DNA of 64,000 nt from Bacillota bacterium (GTDB lineage Bacteria; Bacillota_I; Bacilli_A; RFN20; CAG-826), in NCBI GenBank assembly GCA_023393065.1, contig JAEWMX010000005.1, forward strand, positions 1 through 64,000. The letters are read 5' to 3'. Made by a program: the position numbers and the translations under genes. A model generated the notes under the pieces. The model did not search any database. It was not told the origin of the DNA and saw nothing but the letters and a program-made list of their open reading frames with translations. Positions 1 through 8,039 of the stretch are shown here, piece after piece; position 1 is the stretch's first letter, and each line of letters opens with the position of its first letter.

Positions 1-1
1 G

Positions 2-121
2 CTTGAGGTGTCAGATGGTTTGCCACAAGACGAGAGCAAAAAAGCTCCGAGAGCGAAGGAAAGAAATATTTTGTTTACATGTTTATTGGTGAGCATGTTT
101 AAGATTATAGCAAAGGCATAG
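2..121 (+). CDS. Possible 3' end of a gene entering from the left edge
   Basis: An open frame runs from the window edge for 39 codons to a TAG stop. It has a lysine-rich stretch followed by a hydrophobic tail (CLLVSMF). It is too short to recognise, and a second frame is also open for 29 codons, so this may be chance. Nothing can be said about function. Confidence 0.25.
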   Translation, partial: LEVSDGLPQDESKKAPRAKERNILFTCLLVSMFKIIAKA

Positions 122-133
122 AGAAAAACAAAA

Positions 134-148
134 TTGTATTTTATACAA
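134..148. promoter_or_regulatory. Inverted repeat TTGTAT-TTT-ATACAA before a strong Shine-Dalgarno
   Basis: Perfect 6-bp arms flank a 3-nt spacer, and the repeat abuts the sequence AAGGAGGT at 147-154. It could be an operator or a small hairpin in the leader of the mini-ORF that follows. Only the symmetry is seen; the role is inferred. Confidence 0.35.
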
Positions 149-159
149 GGAGGTCAAAA

Positions 160-210
160 ATGAAAAGCGCCCCGCTTGGTGCCAGGACGCTAATTAGAAA
201 ATCAACCTAG
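160..210 (+). CDS. Mini-ORF of 16 codons behind a near-perfect Shine-Dalgarno
   Basis: ATG at 160 follows AAGGAGGT with a 5-nt gap, which is one of the best ribosome binding sites in the window. The frame encodes a basic 16-residue peptide beginning MKSAPLGARTL and stops at TAG 208-210, directly against the end of the convergent gene at 211. It may be a real small peptide, a leader peptide, or the remnant of a deleted gene whose start region survived. No family is recognised. Confidence 0.3.
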   Translation: MKSAPLGARTLIRKST

Positions 211-822
211 TTAAGCTTGGCAGGTATACGTTAGCACAAGCGATTTAATAGTAAAAGAGCCTCCGGTTGTAGTGCTTTGGATTCTAAATCTTAAATAAAA
301 ATTACTTTGATAGGGTGACAGCTCGTCTAAACCTAAGACAACGGGATTAGATAAACCAGCCTCTTTAAAATCAACTACTCCATAATCAATGCCCACCGTC
401 CCAGAAGCAGTCGGTGCGCGATAATTATCATAATACATTCTTGCATTATCGACCGTACCGGTGAACTCATAGGCAATCGTCACTGACAGAATACCTTTGA
501 TTCCATAGTTAATTTTCTGTTCGATATTGTCGTTATAATAATCACACCAGCCAGACGAGGATGGAAAACTATATTTGATATGGCCTTCGTCCGGCGCGCT
601 GCACGTGCCATTAAAATACCAAGGAACGGTTCGACTCGGAACGTATGTTGCCGAGGTTGCTGGCAAAGAAGTATATCTATTTGTGGAATCCAATCTGACC
701 TCATAGGTCTCCGATTCAGCTTGAACAAACAGTTGTTCTTTATTATCAATAATCATTTTGCCGACCGCCACGCAAAAAACAACTGAAAGAGTAACAACAA
801 AAAATTTGGTGATGTTTTTCAT
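211..822 (-). CDS. Secreted protein of unknown function
   Basis: This 203-residue protein has a typical export signal: MKNITK, then a hydrophobic core (FFVVTLSVVFCVAVG) and a possible cleavage near residue 36 (VQAES). No lipobox or second membrane segment is seen, so it should be released or loosely wall-associated. The mature part is rich in Ser, Thr, Tyr and Gly and has cysteines near residues 74, 93 and 201 that could form a disulfide. It ends in a beta-rich stretch (SFTIKSLVLTY). The start is set by GGAGGGG about 6 nt before ATG. I do not recognise the family. It ends convergently with the mini-ORF and stands upstream of nothing obvious. Confidence 0.7.
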   Translation of the reverse strand: MKNITKFFVVTLSVVFCVAVGKMIIDNKEQLFVQAESETYEVRLDSTNRYTSLPATSATYVPSRTVPWYFNGTCSAPDEGHIKYSFPSSSGWCDYYNDNIEQKINYGIKGILSVTIAYEFTGTVDNARMYYDNYRAPTASGTVGIDYGVVDFKEAGLSNPVVLGLDELSPYQSNFYLRFRIQSTTTGGSFTIKSLVLTYTCQA

Positions 823-901
823 ATCATTCCCCTCCGAGGAGAAATTCTTACCTTAAGTTTACTACTCGAGAGCGCAAAGAAAAAGAGCCAATTTATCAGC
901 T

Positions 902-2485
902 CTATTTCATTAATTCTTGAATGTAGGGAACTTCGATGGCGGAATCTAACCGCGGAAAGAGGGGATCGCCTTTATTGATTTTAATGTTCGCCACACAGCC
1001 AAACTTGCGAACATTTTCGTAAACACGTTGTTTTTCATTTAGCCCCAACTGATCAAAGAGTTTTTCGGAAGCATGGACCAGGATCGGTTTGAAAAGCGTT
1101 CCGGCGACAAACAAAACATTGGCCAGATGACTCATCACACTGGCAAGTTCACCGCGCCTGCTTTCGTCTTTATTAAGGGCCCAGGGGGCGGTGTCGTCAA
1201 TATACTTATTGGCTTTAGCCACAAGATTATTTACTTTGCTAAAAGCATCCGTAATTTTAAGGTCATCGAGATCTTCTTCATATCCTTTGACGGTTTCTTC
1301 CGCAAGAGTGCGTAAATCCTTGTCAAACGGCGTGACATCGCCATCATATGTCGGAACGACACCTTCAAAGTACTTATTAATCATCGCCAGGGTGCGATTG
1401 AGGAGATTGCCAAAATCATTGGCGAGGTCGTTATTGATGCGCTCGACAAACTGCTCGGGCGTAAATTGTCCGTCGCTTCCAAAGACGACTTCTCTGGTCA
1501 GATAATAGCGGACGGCATCGACGCCGTAACGTTCGATTAAAGGATAAGGGGAGACGACATTACCTTTGGATTTGGACATTTTTCCGTCTTTCATCATCAG
1601 TAAACCATGAACAAAGAGACGGTCGGGAACACGGACGCCGAGACCCATCAAAAACATCGGCCAGTAAATCGCGTGAAAACGCGAGATGTCCGCGCCCATG
1701 AGGTGGACGATTTCGCTGTTTTCATCAGCCCAAAATTTATTAAACAATTCCGGATTATCCGAATCGTAGCCAAGGGCCGTAATATAATTGCTTAAGGCAT
1801 CGAGCCAAACGTAGACGACATGGCGGGGATCTTCGTTTGTCGGAATGCCCCAGCTGAAGGATGTGCGTGATACACATAAGTCTTCAAGACCAGGTTTGAT
1901 AAACGTATTGATCATCTCGTTTTTACGATTTACCGGCAGTAAAAACTTCGGATTATCGTCCATAATTTTTAAAAGTTGATCAACATACTTTCGCGTCTTG
2001 AAAAAGTAAGCGTCTTCGCTGGCGGTGTGAACCGGGCGATGACAGTCGGGACAAAGCCTTTCAGGTCCGACTTGCGTTTCCGTCCAAAAAGACTCGCACG
2101 GTGTGCAATACCAACCCTCGTATTTGCCGAGATAAATATCGCCTTGATTATAAAGTTTTGTAAAAATGCTCTTCACGACCTTGGTGTGTCGTTCTTCGGT
2201 CGTGCGGATGAAATCATCATTGCTGATTTCTAACGTCTTCCAAAGCTTCTTAAAGTCGTTGGCAATGTCATCGACGAATTGCTGCTCGCTTTTGCCGGCC
2301 AGCTTGGCATTATTCTGAATTTTTTCGCCGTGTTCGTCGGTGCCGGTCAGGTAATAAGTCGCAAACCCGCGCATTCTTTTGTAGCGCGCTAAAACATCGG
2401 CGACAACTGTCGTGTAGGCGTGGCCGATGTGAGCCTTTGCGCTGGGGTAATAGATGGGGGTTGTGATGTAAAACTTAGTTTTCAT
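902..2485 (-). CDS. metG: Methionine-tRNA ligase, short form without C-terminal OB domain
   Basis: Charges tRNA-Met with methionine in the cytosol. The class I signature HIGH is at residues 19-22 and KMSKS at 302-306. Four cysteines in two CxxC pairs (127, 130, 145, 148) form the zinc knuckle of the connective domain. The protein has 527 residues and ends after the anticodon-binding helical domain. The Trbp111-like OB-fold appended to the Bacillus enzyme (about 660 residues) is absent. The N-terminus KFYITTPIYYPS is canonical, so ATG 2485 is right. That start lies only about 11 nt past the T-run side of a terminator-like hairpin, with no good Shine-Dalgarno; the nearest candidate is GGCGGT inside the hairpin. 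Confidence 0.97.
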   Translation of the reverse strand: MKTKFYITTPIYYPSAKAHIGHAYTTVVADVLARYKRMRGFATYYLTGTDEHGEKIQNNAKLAGKSEQQFVDDIANDFKKLWKTLEISNDDFIRTTEERHTKVVKSIFTKLYNQGDIYLGKYEGWYCTPCESFWTETQVGPERLCPDCHRPVHTASEDAYFFKTRKYVDQLLKIMDDNPKFLLPVNRKNEMINTFIKPGLEDLCVSRTSFSWGIPTNEDPRHVVYVWLDALSNYITALGYDSDNPELFNKFWADENSEIVHLMGADISRFHAIYWPMFLMGLGVRVPDRLFVHGLLMMKDGKMSKSKGNVVSPYPLIERYGVDAVRYYLTREVVFGSDGQFTPEQFVERINNDLANDFGNLLNRTLAMINKYFEGVVPTYDGDVTPFDKDLRTLAEETVKGYEEDLDDLKITDAFSKVNNLVAKANKYIDDTAPWALNKDESRRGELASVMSHLANVLFVAGTLFKPILVHASEKLFDQLGLNEKQRVYENVRKFGCVANIKINKGDPLFPRLDSAIEVPYIQELMK

Positions 2486-2491
2486 GATTAG

Positions 2492-2513
2492 TAAAAACCG
2501 CCGATACGGCGGT
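2492..2513 (-). terminator. Terminator-like hairpin between rpmE and metG
   Basis: On the minus strand ACCGCCG-TAT-CGGCGGT forms a 7-bp stem followed by a T-run. It follows rpmE and ends just before the metG start codon, so metG must depend on read-through or on an unusual initiation mode. Confidence 0.75.
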
Positions 2514-2523
2514 CTTTCTTGTG

Positions 2524-2733
2524 TTACTTGTTTTTTAAGCCGTATTTCTTATTGAAAGTATCGACGCGGCCATCGGCCTGAGTGAATCTCTGCTTGCCGG
2601 TGTAGTAGGAGTGGCAGTTTGAGCAGGTATCAACACGAATTTCTTTCATGGTTGAGCCGGTCTCGAATACTGATCCGCAGGTGACACAGGTGACAGTGAC
2701 GCGATTGTACTTAGGGTGAATGTCTTTCTTCAT
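2524..2733 (-). CDS. rpmE: Ribosomal protein bL31, zinc-type
   Basis: A 69-residue large-subunit protein beginning MKKDIHPKYNRV. It has the zinc-binding cysteines CVTC and CSNC of the C+ form of L31, which can serve as a zinc store. The start at 2733 is chosen because AAGGAG lies about 6 nt upstream and the canonical N-terminus begins there. A longer in-frame extension to 2796 is not supported. A strong hairpin terminator follows, then metG. Confidence 0.95.
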   Translation of the reverse strand: MKKDIHPKYNRVTVTCVTCGSVFETGSTMKEIRVDTCSNCHSYYTGKQRFTQADGRVDTFNKKYGLKNK

Positions 2734-2836
2734 AAGTTTCTCCTTCCGCCTTGGACCTTGGTGGTTCCAAAGAAAGTTGCCATGTAATATTACCATTACT
2801 TATTTCATAAAGCAAACAGATTCCTCGCCGAATCTA

Positions 2837-3445
2837 CTAAAATTCGTAGTAGGCTTTTTTGAATGATTCGTCCCAGTATTTCGTCGGAAGATATAAAATT
2901 TCTTTAGAAATTGATGCTCCCATAATAAAGGGATTAATTCCTAACTTTAAATTGTTGTTATGCCACGGCCGGTGATAGGCCATCGAAAGATAGACGAGGT
3001 GACCTTGAGCATAAGGCTCGGGAATTAAGAAATATTTCGGTTCGCTCAGCTCGGCATTCAGCATCGTAAATAGTTTACGGAGTTCGCTTTGACCGCGCTT
3101 GGGAAGTTCAATTGCCTGAAGAGCGGACAGGATTGGCACAAATAGATCGGGATCGTTTTTGAAGGTCTGGGAAGGCGAAAAAAGAATCCACATCGGATAG
3201 GGTCTGGTGAAAGTCACTTCATTCGTCCATGTCCGAAAGACATAACCATAGACGAGACTGCCCCCGCGAATAAGTTTTTCGCGCCGATAATAATCAGTTG
3301 TTAAGAAGCCGAGCATCTTGCCCTTAAAAGTGTCTTTCCCGGCGATATAGGCAAAATCTTCTTTTTTAAAAAGGACCTTCTTTTCCTGAAAGTGCTTTTC
3401 TAAATTTCCCAGCAATTCAGCATCGAACATAAAGTTATTATACAT
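2837..3445 (-). CDS. Conserved-looking cytosolic protein of unknown function
   Basis: A 202-residue soluble protein without signal peptide or membrane segment. It is rich in aromatic residues (YPMWILFSP, YHRPWHNNN) and basic patches. I do not recognise the family. It is divergent from tldD, and the 76-bp gap between them contains an 18-bp inverted repeat that could regulate either gene. No clear Shine-Dalgarno precedes ATG 3445, and an alternative in-frame ATG lies five codons downstream. Confidence 0.65.
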   Translation of the reverse strand: MYNNFMFDAELLGNLEKHFQEKKVLFKKEDFAYIAGKDTFKGKMLGFLTTDYYRREKLIRGGSLVYGYVFRTWTNEVTFTRPYPMWILFSPSQTFKNDPDLFVPILSALQAIELPKRGQSELRKLFTMLNAELSEPKYFLIPEPYAQGHLVYLSMAYHRPWHNNNLKLGINPFIMGASISKEILYLPTKYWDESFKKAYYEF

Positions 3446-3465
3446 TTTTACAAGTATTAGGGTGT

Positions 3466-3491
3466 ATTATTCAAACGAATAATGCTAAAAT
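3466..3491. promoter_or_regulatory. Inverted repeat and extended -10 upstream of tldD
   Basis: ATTATTC-AAAC-GAATAAT (3466-3483) is a perfect 7-4-7 palindrome. It runs into TGC-TAAAAT (3483-3491), an extended -10-like element for tldD. The -35 is poor, which would suit a regulated promoter. The symmetry and position are seen; an operator function is inferred. Confidence 0.45.
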
Positions 3492-3521
3492 TGTTCCCAC
3501 TAAAATAAAGGAGGATCTAGT

Positions 3522-4919
3522 ATGATTGGAAAATCTTTAGCGATTGATGTTTTAAACGCCGGTCTTGTCACCGGTGCGGATTTCGCTGAAATATACTTAG
3601 AACAAAACGACTCGTCCTTTTTAAGCCTGGAAAACGGCAAGACCGAATCGTCGCTCAGCAGCACGACTTACGGCGCCGGCATTCGTCTTTTAAATAAACT
3701 GCAAAGCGTTTATGGATACACGAACGACATTTCCCGCAAAGGACTAATGAATTTAGCGACTTCCCTTGCTAAATCATTTCAAGGCGAACGGCTGATCACC
3801 GTCGAAAAGATTAATAAAGTGCGCGTCAAAAACGCCCATGTCTATGAAAGGCCGCTTAGCGAAGTCTCGCGCGAAGAAAAAATCGCTCTGATGAAAGAAG
3901 CCCATGAGGTCATCTCGTCTTATGATAAGCGCATCGTCCGCATTCAATGCTCATTTATGAATAACCGCAAAGTCGTCACCATCTTTAATTCAGACGGCAA
4001 ACAATTCGCTGATTTTAAAGAGCGCGGCCGCATGGCTTTCGTGGCCATCGCCAGCGAAAACGGCAAAATAGAAACTAGTTTTGAAGGTCCGGGCGCAACG
4101 GCCGGCATGGAATTTTTCACTGCCAAAATCAGCGTTCGCGATACGGCAAAAAGAGTGGCCGAATTAGCGATTAAGATGCTGACCGCGGCCGAATGCCCCA
4201 GCGGCAAGATGCCGGTCGTCATCGGCAACGGTTTCGGCGGCGTCGTCTTTCACGAAGCCTGCGGACACTCTCTGGAGGCCACCGCAGTCGCCAAAAAACT
4301 ATCGGTTTTCTCCGACAGTTTAGGTAAACAAATCGCTTCGCCGCTCGTGACTGCCATCGATGATGGTACCATCGCCAACGGATGGGGTTCAAACAATATC
4401 GACAATGAAGGAAATCCCACTCAGCGCAATGTTCTGATTAAAGACGGAATCTGCACTTCTTTCCTTGTCGACTCATTCAATGGCCGGCGGATGAACGCCA
4501 AAGCTAACGGTGCCTGCCGCCGTGAATCGTATAAATACGAGCCGACGTCACGGATGTCCAATACCTTTATCGCCGCCGGAAATTCCACACACGAAGAAAT
4601 AATCGCCGCCACCAAGCTCGGCCTCTATGCCGCTTCAATGGGGGGCGGAAGCGTCAACCCCGCCACCGGTGAATTTAACTTCTCGGTCAGCGAAGCCTAC
4701 ATCATTCGCGACGGCAAAATTGCTGAGCCCGTTCGCGGCGCGACTCTGATTGGTTCGGGAGCCGATATCCTGATGAAAATCGACATGGTCGGCAACAACC
4801 TGCAGAGAGCCCAGGGCATGTGCGGCTCGGTCAGTGGCAGCATTCCCGCCGATGTCGGGCAACCGACGATCCGCGTAAGCGAGATTCTCGTCGGGGGCAG
4901 AGGAGGAGTTTTAAAATGA
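3522..4919 (+). CDS. tldD: Metalloprotease TldD
   Basis: Catalytic subunit of the TldD-TldE protease, which degrades unfolded peptides and in some bacteria matures modified peptides. The zinc motif HExxxH is visible as HEACGH at residues 244-249, and the Gly-rich C-terminal half (MGGGSVNPATGEF, IGSGADIL) is typical. The length of 465 residues matches the family. AAAGGAGG lies 8 nt before ATG. Its TGA stop overlaps the tldE start (ATGA), so the two are translationally coupled. A lipoprotein gene follows in the same transcript. Confidence 0.95.
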   Translation: MIGKSLAIDVLNAGLVTGADFAEIYLEQNDSSFLSLENGKTESSLSSTTYGAGIRLLNKLQSVYGYTNDISRKGLMNLATSLAKSFQGERLITVEKINKVRVKNAHVYERPLSEVSREEKIALMKEAHEVISSYDKRIVRIQCSFMNNRKVVTIFNSDGKQFADFKERGRMAFVAIASENGKIETSFEGPGATAGMEFFTAKISVRDTAKRVAELAIKMLTAAECPSGKMPVVIGNGFGGVVFHEACGHSLEATAVAKKLSVFSDSLGKQIASPLVTAIDDGTIANGWGSNNIDNEGNPTQRNVLIKDGICTSFLVDSFNGRRMNAKANGACRRESYKYEPTSRMSNTFIAAGNSTHEEIIAATKLGLYAASMGGGSVNPATGEFNFSVSEAYIIRDGKIAEPVRGATLIGSGADILMKIDMVGNNLQRAQGMCGSVSGSIPADVGQPTIRVSEILVGGRGGVLK

Positions 4920-6238
4920 ACTATAAAAAATTCTTTGAGTTAGCAAAATCAAAAGGGATTGAAGCCAGCGAGCTATACTCCGCGAAAAAGTATTCGCTTT
5001 CCTTTGAACTATTTCATTCCGAAGTATCGTCTTATTCCACCAGCGAAACATTTTCGATGTCAGCCCGCGGAATCTATAACGATAAGTTCGGAGTCGTAAG
5101 AACCGAAAAAGTCGATGCCAAGACACCCGAGCATCTCGTCGACGAAATCATCAGCAACGCCAAGGTAATCGAAAAGGCTGATAAAGCTCTTTTATTCAAG
5201 GGCAGCGACAAATATCAAAAGCGCAATTTATACAACAAAGATATTCCGGCCATTTCTATCGATCAAAAGATGAAAAATCTCTTTGAGATTGAGGCCAAGC
5301 TCAAAAAGGCTGATCCGCGCATCGTCGAAATTGAGGGTGTGCAGTATTCCGAAGACGCAATCGAGGTTAATTTGGTCAACTCGTATGGCCTTAATCTGAA
5401 GAGCAAATCAAACTACTATGTTTATGCCGCCTCAGTCGTCGTCAAACAAGGCGAAGAAGTAAAAACCGGCTACAAAGTTCTCTTATCAAATGATCCAAAA
5501 GAACTTGATATTGACAAATTCGTCGACCAGGTCGTCGAAAACGCGACCAGCAAATTAGGCGGTACACAATGCGACAGCAAAAAGTACCCCGTCATCCTCA
5601 ATCCGAAGACGGCTGCAAGTTTCCTTGATCCGTATCTGGAAAGCGCAAGCGCTGAAGAAGTACAAAAGCATTCTTCACTCTTCATTGGCAAGCTCAATCA
5701 GCAAGTGGCCAGCAAGAAAGTCACAATTCTCGAACAACCTCTTTTAAAGAATTGCTTCTTCCGCTACTTTGACGATGAGGGTGTTGCCACGGTCAACAAG
5801 AAAATCGTTGAAAAGGGAATTTTAAAGACTTATTTACACAATTTGGAAACGGCGCAAAGAGAAGGCACCACCACGACCGGGAACGGTTATCGCGGCGGTT
5901 CAAAAATCGGCGTCGGTTTCGTTAATCCTTCAATCAAGCCAGGTCGTAAATCAGAAGCCGATTTATTGGCAAAGATAAAGACTGGTGTCTATATTTCCAG
6001 CGTCGCCGGACTTCATGCCGGGTTAAATCCGCAATCAGGTAATTTCTCATTGCAAGCCGAAGGCTTTATGATTCGCGATGGCAAGTTGGCAGAACCGCTC
6101 AGCCTTATCACTGTCGCCGGCAACTTGCTCGATTTATTCATGAATGTTCGCGAGGTCGCCAACAATGCCGAACTGCAATTGTCCGGCATCAGTGCGCCGA
6201 GCCTTTTGATCAAAAATTTAGCGATTTCCGGAAAGTAA
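4916..6238 (+). CDS. tldE: TldE/PmbA partner of TldD
   Basis: The non-catalytic half of the TldD-TldE heterodimer. It is a homologue of TldD that lacks the HExxxH motif but keeps the conserved C-terminal segments (SSVAGLHAGLNPQSGNFS). The start is the ATG at 4916, overlapping the tldD stop by ATGA and preceded by GAGGAGG inside tldD. An upstream in-frame extension to 4820 would overlap tldD by 100 bp and is rejected. It has 440 residues, normal for PmbA. Only 16 bp separate it from the barnase-like lipoprotein gene. Confidence 0.94.
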   Translation: MNYKKFFELAKSKGIEASELYSAKKYSLSFELFHSEVSSYSTSETFSMSARGIYNDKFGVVRTEKVDAKTPEHLVDEIISNAKVIEKADKALLFKGSDKYQKRNLYNKDIPAISIDQKMKNLFEIEAKLKKADPRIVEIEGVQYSEDAIEVNLVNSYGLNLKSKSNYYVYAASVVVKQGEEVKTGYKVLLSNDPKELDIDKFVDQVVENATSKLGGTQCDSKKYPVILNPKTAASFLDPYLESASAEEVQKHSSLFIGKLNQQVASKKVTILEQPLLKNCFFRYFDDEGVATVNKKIVEKGILKTYLHNLETAQREGTTTTGNGYRGGSKIGVGFVNPSIKPGRKSEADLLAKIKTGVYISSVAGLHAGLNPQSGNFSLQAEGFMIRDGKLAEPLSLITVAGNLLDLFMNVREVANNAELQLSGISAPSLLIKNLAISGK

Positions 6239-6254
6239 CGATAAGTTCAAAGCA

Positions 6255-6995
6255 ATGCGCCACTCACTGTCATTTTTAATCTTGTCGACGCTTATTCTTT
6301 CGTCTTGTTCCTCTTTTGGGGATTCAAGCGTTTCCCCTTCAGATGTCGACACCTCTTCTTCTGATACATCAATCTCAAGCGAACATATTTCATCAGATAC
6401 CGCCACCGATACTTCGACTGAAACGAGTCCGAGCGAATCAACTGGCGAAGTGCCCGTCGGAGAGTATCGTCTTAATCCTGTCCCCGGTACAGGAAACATC
6501 GGTTTTGTTTATGATGAATACGGTCAGGTTTTAAAAGAAATCTATAAGGATGAATACTACACGGATGTCGAAGATGTCGCGGCTTATATCGTGGCTTTCA
6601 ATGATGTTCCGGATAACTACTATTTCACGACCGAAAGAAATGGATATGGCGAATCAAAAGATGTCTGCTACGGATTATACGGAAACGAATGCCGCATTTA
6701 TCCCGGCCCATATGAAAGCAACTATTCATTTTTGCCTAACTCATTAGACGATGTCTATAACGAGGCCGATATCGGCGGAGACGGATATGCCGAATCATCT
6801 AGTTGGAATCGCGGTGCCCTGCGCGTTGTCTTTACTCTCGGCGGCATCTACGAATACGGAAATAATATTCCTGTTGTTTTTTATACAGACAATCACTATG
6901 ACACTTTTTACGAGTACAAAAACTATGAGGGAGGATGGGGTCCGGAGTTCGGCGAAAACGGTTACGATTGGTCGCCCATCGAGACCTGGTTCTAG
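6255..6995 (+). CDS. Lipoprotein with a barnase-like ribonuclease domain
   Basis: A 246-residue lipoprotein: signal peptide with lipobox LSSC (Cys18), then a Ser/Thr/Asp-rich linker (about 19-65), then a domain resembling barnase. Residues 107-124 (VAAYIVAFNDVPDNY) match the barnase helix and LPDNY. NEADI (169-173) matches READI, placing Glu170 on catalytic Glu73. Arg186 and Arg190 keep the spacing of Arg83 and Arg87. DNHYDTF places His214 on catalytic His102. Two insertions separate these blocks, and Cys138/Cys146 may form a disulfide. The likely role is an extracellular, membrane-anchored RNase. No barstar-like inhibitor is seen in the window. It follows tldE by 16 bp without a clear ribosome site and ends in a strong terminator. 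The homology is read by eye. Confidence 0.8.
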   Translation: MRHSLSFLILSTLILSSCSSFGDSSVSPSDVDTSSSDTSISSEHISSDTATDTSTETSPSESTGEVPVGEYRLNPVPGTGNIGFVYDEYGQVLKEIYKDEYYTDVEDVAAYIVAFNDVPDNYYFTTERNGYGESKDVCYGLYGNECRIYPGPYESNYSFLPNSLDDVYNEADIGGDGYAESSSWNRGALRVVFTLGGIYEYGNNIPVVFYTDNHYDTFYEYKNYEGGWGPEFGENGYDWSPIETWF

Positions 6996-7012
6996 AAAAA
7001 TGTAAAATTAAA

Positions 7013-7036
7013 ACGTCGGCAAAACCGACGTTTTTT
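7013..7036. terminator. Bidirectional rho-independent terminator
   Basis: ACGTCGG-CAAAA-CCGACGT forms a 7-bp stem with T6 on the plus side and a T-rich tail on the minus side. It serves the tldD-tldE-lipoprotein transcript and the convergent degV. Confidence 0.9.
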
Positions 7037-7058
7037 AGTGCAAAAAGCGACTATTTTC

Positions 7059-7910
7059 CTACTTTTTAAGGTAGAGAACGCCGATTGTGCCGTATCCGCA
7101 GTGAGAGGAGATGACAGCGCCGGCGTTGGTGATCATAACACTATTCGGGTTGACGAGTGCGCCAACTTTTTTTACTAAATAATCGAGGTTGGCCTGTTCT
7201 ACTCCGGCATGGGTAATCATGATGTGATCGGAATCGACATGAGGAAGGTGACTCTTTAGTTCACCCGCTAATTCATCGAGAGCCGAACTCATCCGTCCCC
7301 GCGGTTTCTTATAGACGATCAGCTTACCGTCAGTAACTTTGATGATGGGATGGATGTGAAACAATTTTCCTAATACTTTGGCGGTGCCGCTGCAGCGACC
7401 CCCTTTGTGAAGATAATCGAGGGTCTCGATAGCGAAAAGAGAATTTACTTTGGGGGTGTGAGCATCGATCAATGCTTTGATGTCGGCTGCCGACTTACCT
7501 TCGTCGCGGTATTTAACAGCTTTTAAGGCGAGGATACCCGAGCCACTTGAGAGATTATTCGAATCCGAATAGAAAATCCGTCCCTCCGGAAATTCCTGGG
7601 CCGCCAAGACGACGGACTGAAGGGTCGCCGATAATTTCCCGCCGATACCGACGTAAAAAATATCATAACCCTTATCGATAAATGGTTTGAAAGCTTCAAC
7701 AAAAGTATAAGGAGGGACAGCGGCCGTCGTCGGGAGCTCGCCGTGTTCGGCGACTAATTGATAAAGTTTGGTTGAATCAATTTCTTCTCCATCTTTATAA
7801 GCGTTTCCGCCGATGTTGACGAGGAGAGGGACGACGTGTATATCAAGTTTATTGTATTGTTCTTTGCCTAGATCGGCTGTCGAGTCGACGAAGATGGCTA
7901 CTTTATTCAT
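7059..7910 (-). CDS. degV: DegV family fatty-acid-binding protein
   Basis: DegV (FakB-like) proteins bind a fatty acid and, with the kinase FakA, supply acyl-phosphate for phospholipid synthesis. The N-terminus VAIFVDSTADL and the stretches TTAAVPPYTF, FYVGIGGKLSATLQS and HKGGRCSG are family hallmarks. The length of 283 residues is usual. The start at 7910 is chosen for AAGGAG 8 nt upstream and the canonical N-terminus; nine extra in-frame codons upstream are rejected. No fakA is seen nearby. Confidence 0.92.
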   Translation of the reverse strand: MNKVAIFVDSTADLGKEQYNKLDIHVVPLLVNIGGNAYKDGEEIDSTKLYQLVAEHGELPTTAAVPPYTFVEAFKPFIDKGYDIFYVGIGGKLSATLQSVVLAAQEFPEGRIFYSDSNNLSSGSGILALKAVKYRDEGKSAADIKALIDAHTPKVNSLFAIETLDYLHKGGRCSGTAKVLGKLFHIHPIIKVTDGKLIVYKKPRGRMSSALDELAGELKSHLPHVDSDHIMITHAGVEQANLDYLVKKVGALVNPNSVMITNAGAVISSHCGYGTIGVLYLKK

Positions 7911-8039
7911 GTGTTTTCTCCTTAGAATTGCCCACATTATCCCAATCTTCGCTCATTTTGTCAAAGAGAAAGAAAATGCTTGTTTTACACTTGTAATATT
8001 TTATTTATCTTTTAAGATAGTGGTTAGGAGAAATCGAAA

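Noticed and set aside
4820..4915. Upstream extension of tldE inside tldD
   Set aside because: It is an arginine-rich shadow of tldD; the ATGA overlap with GAGGAGG is convincing.
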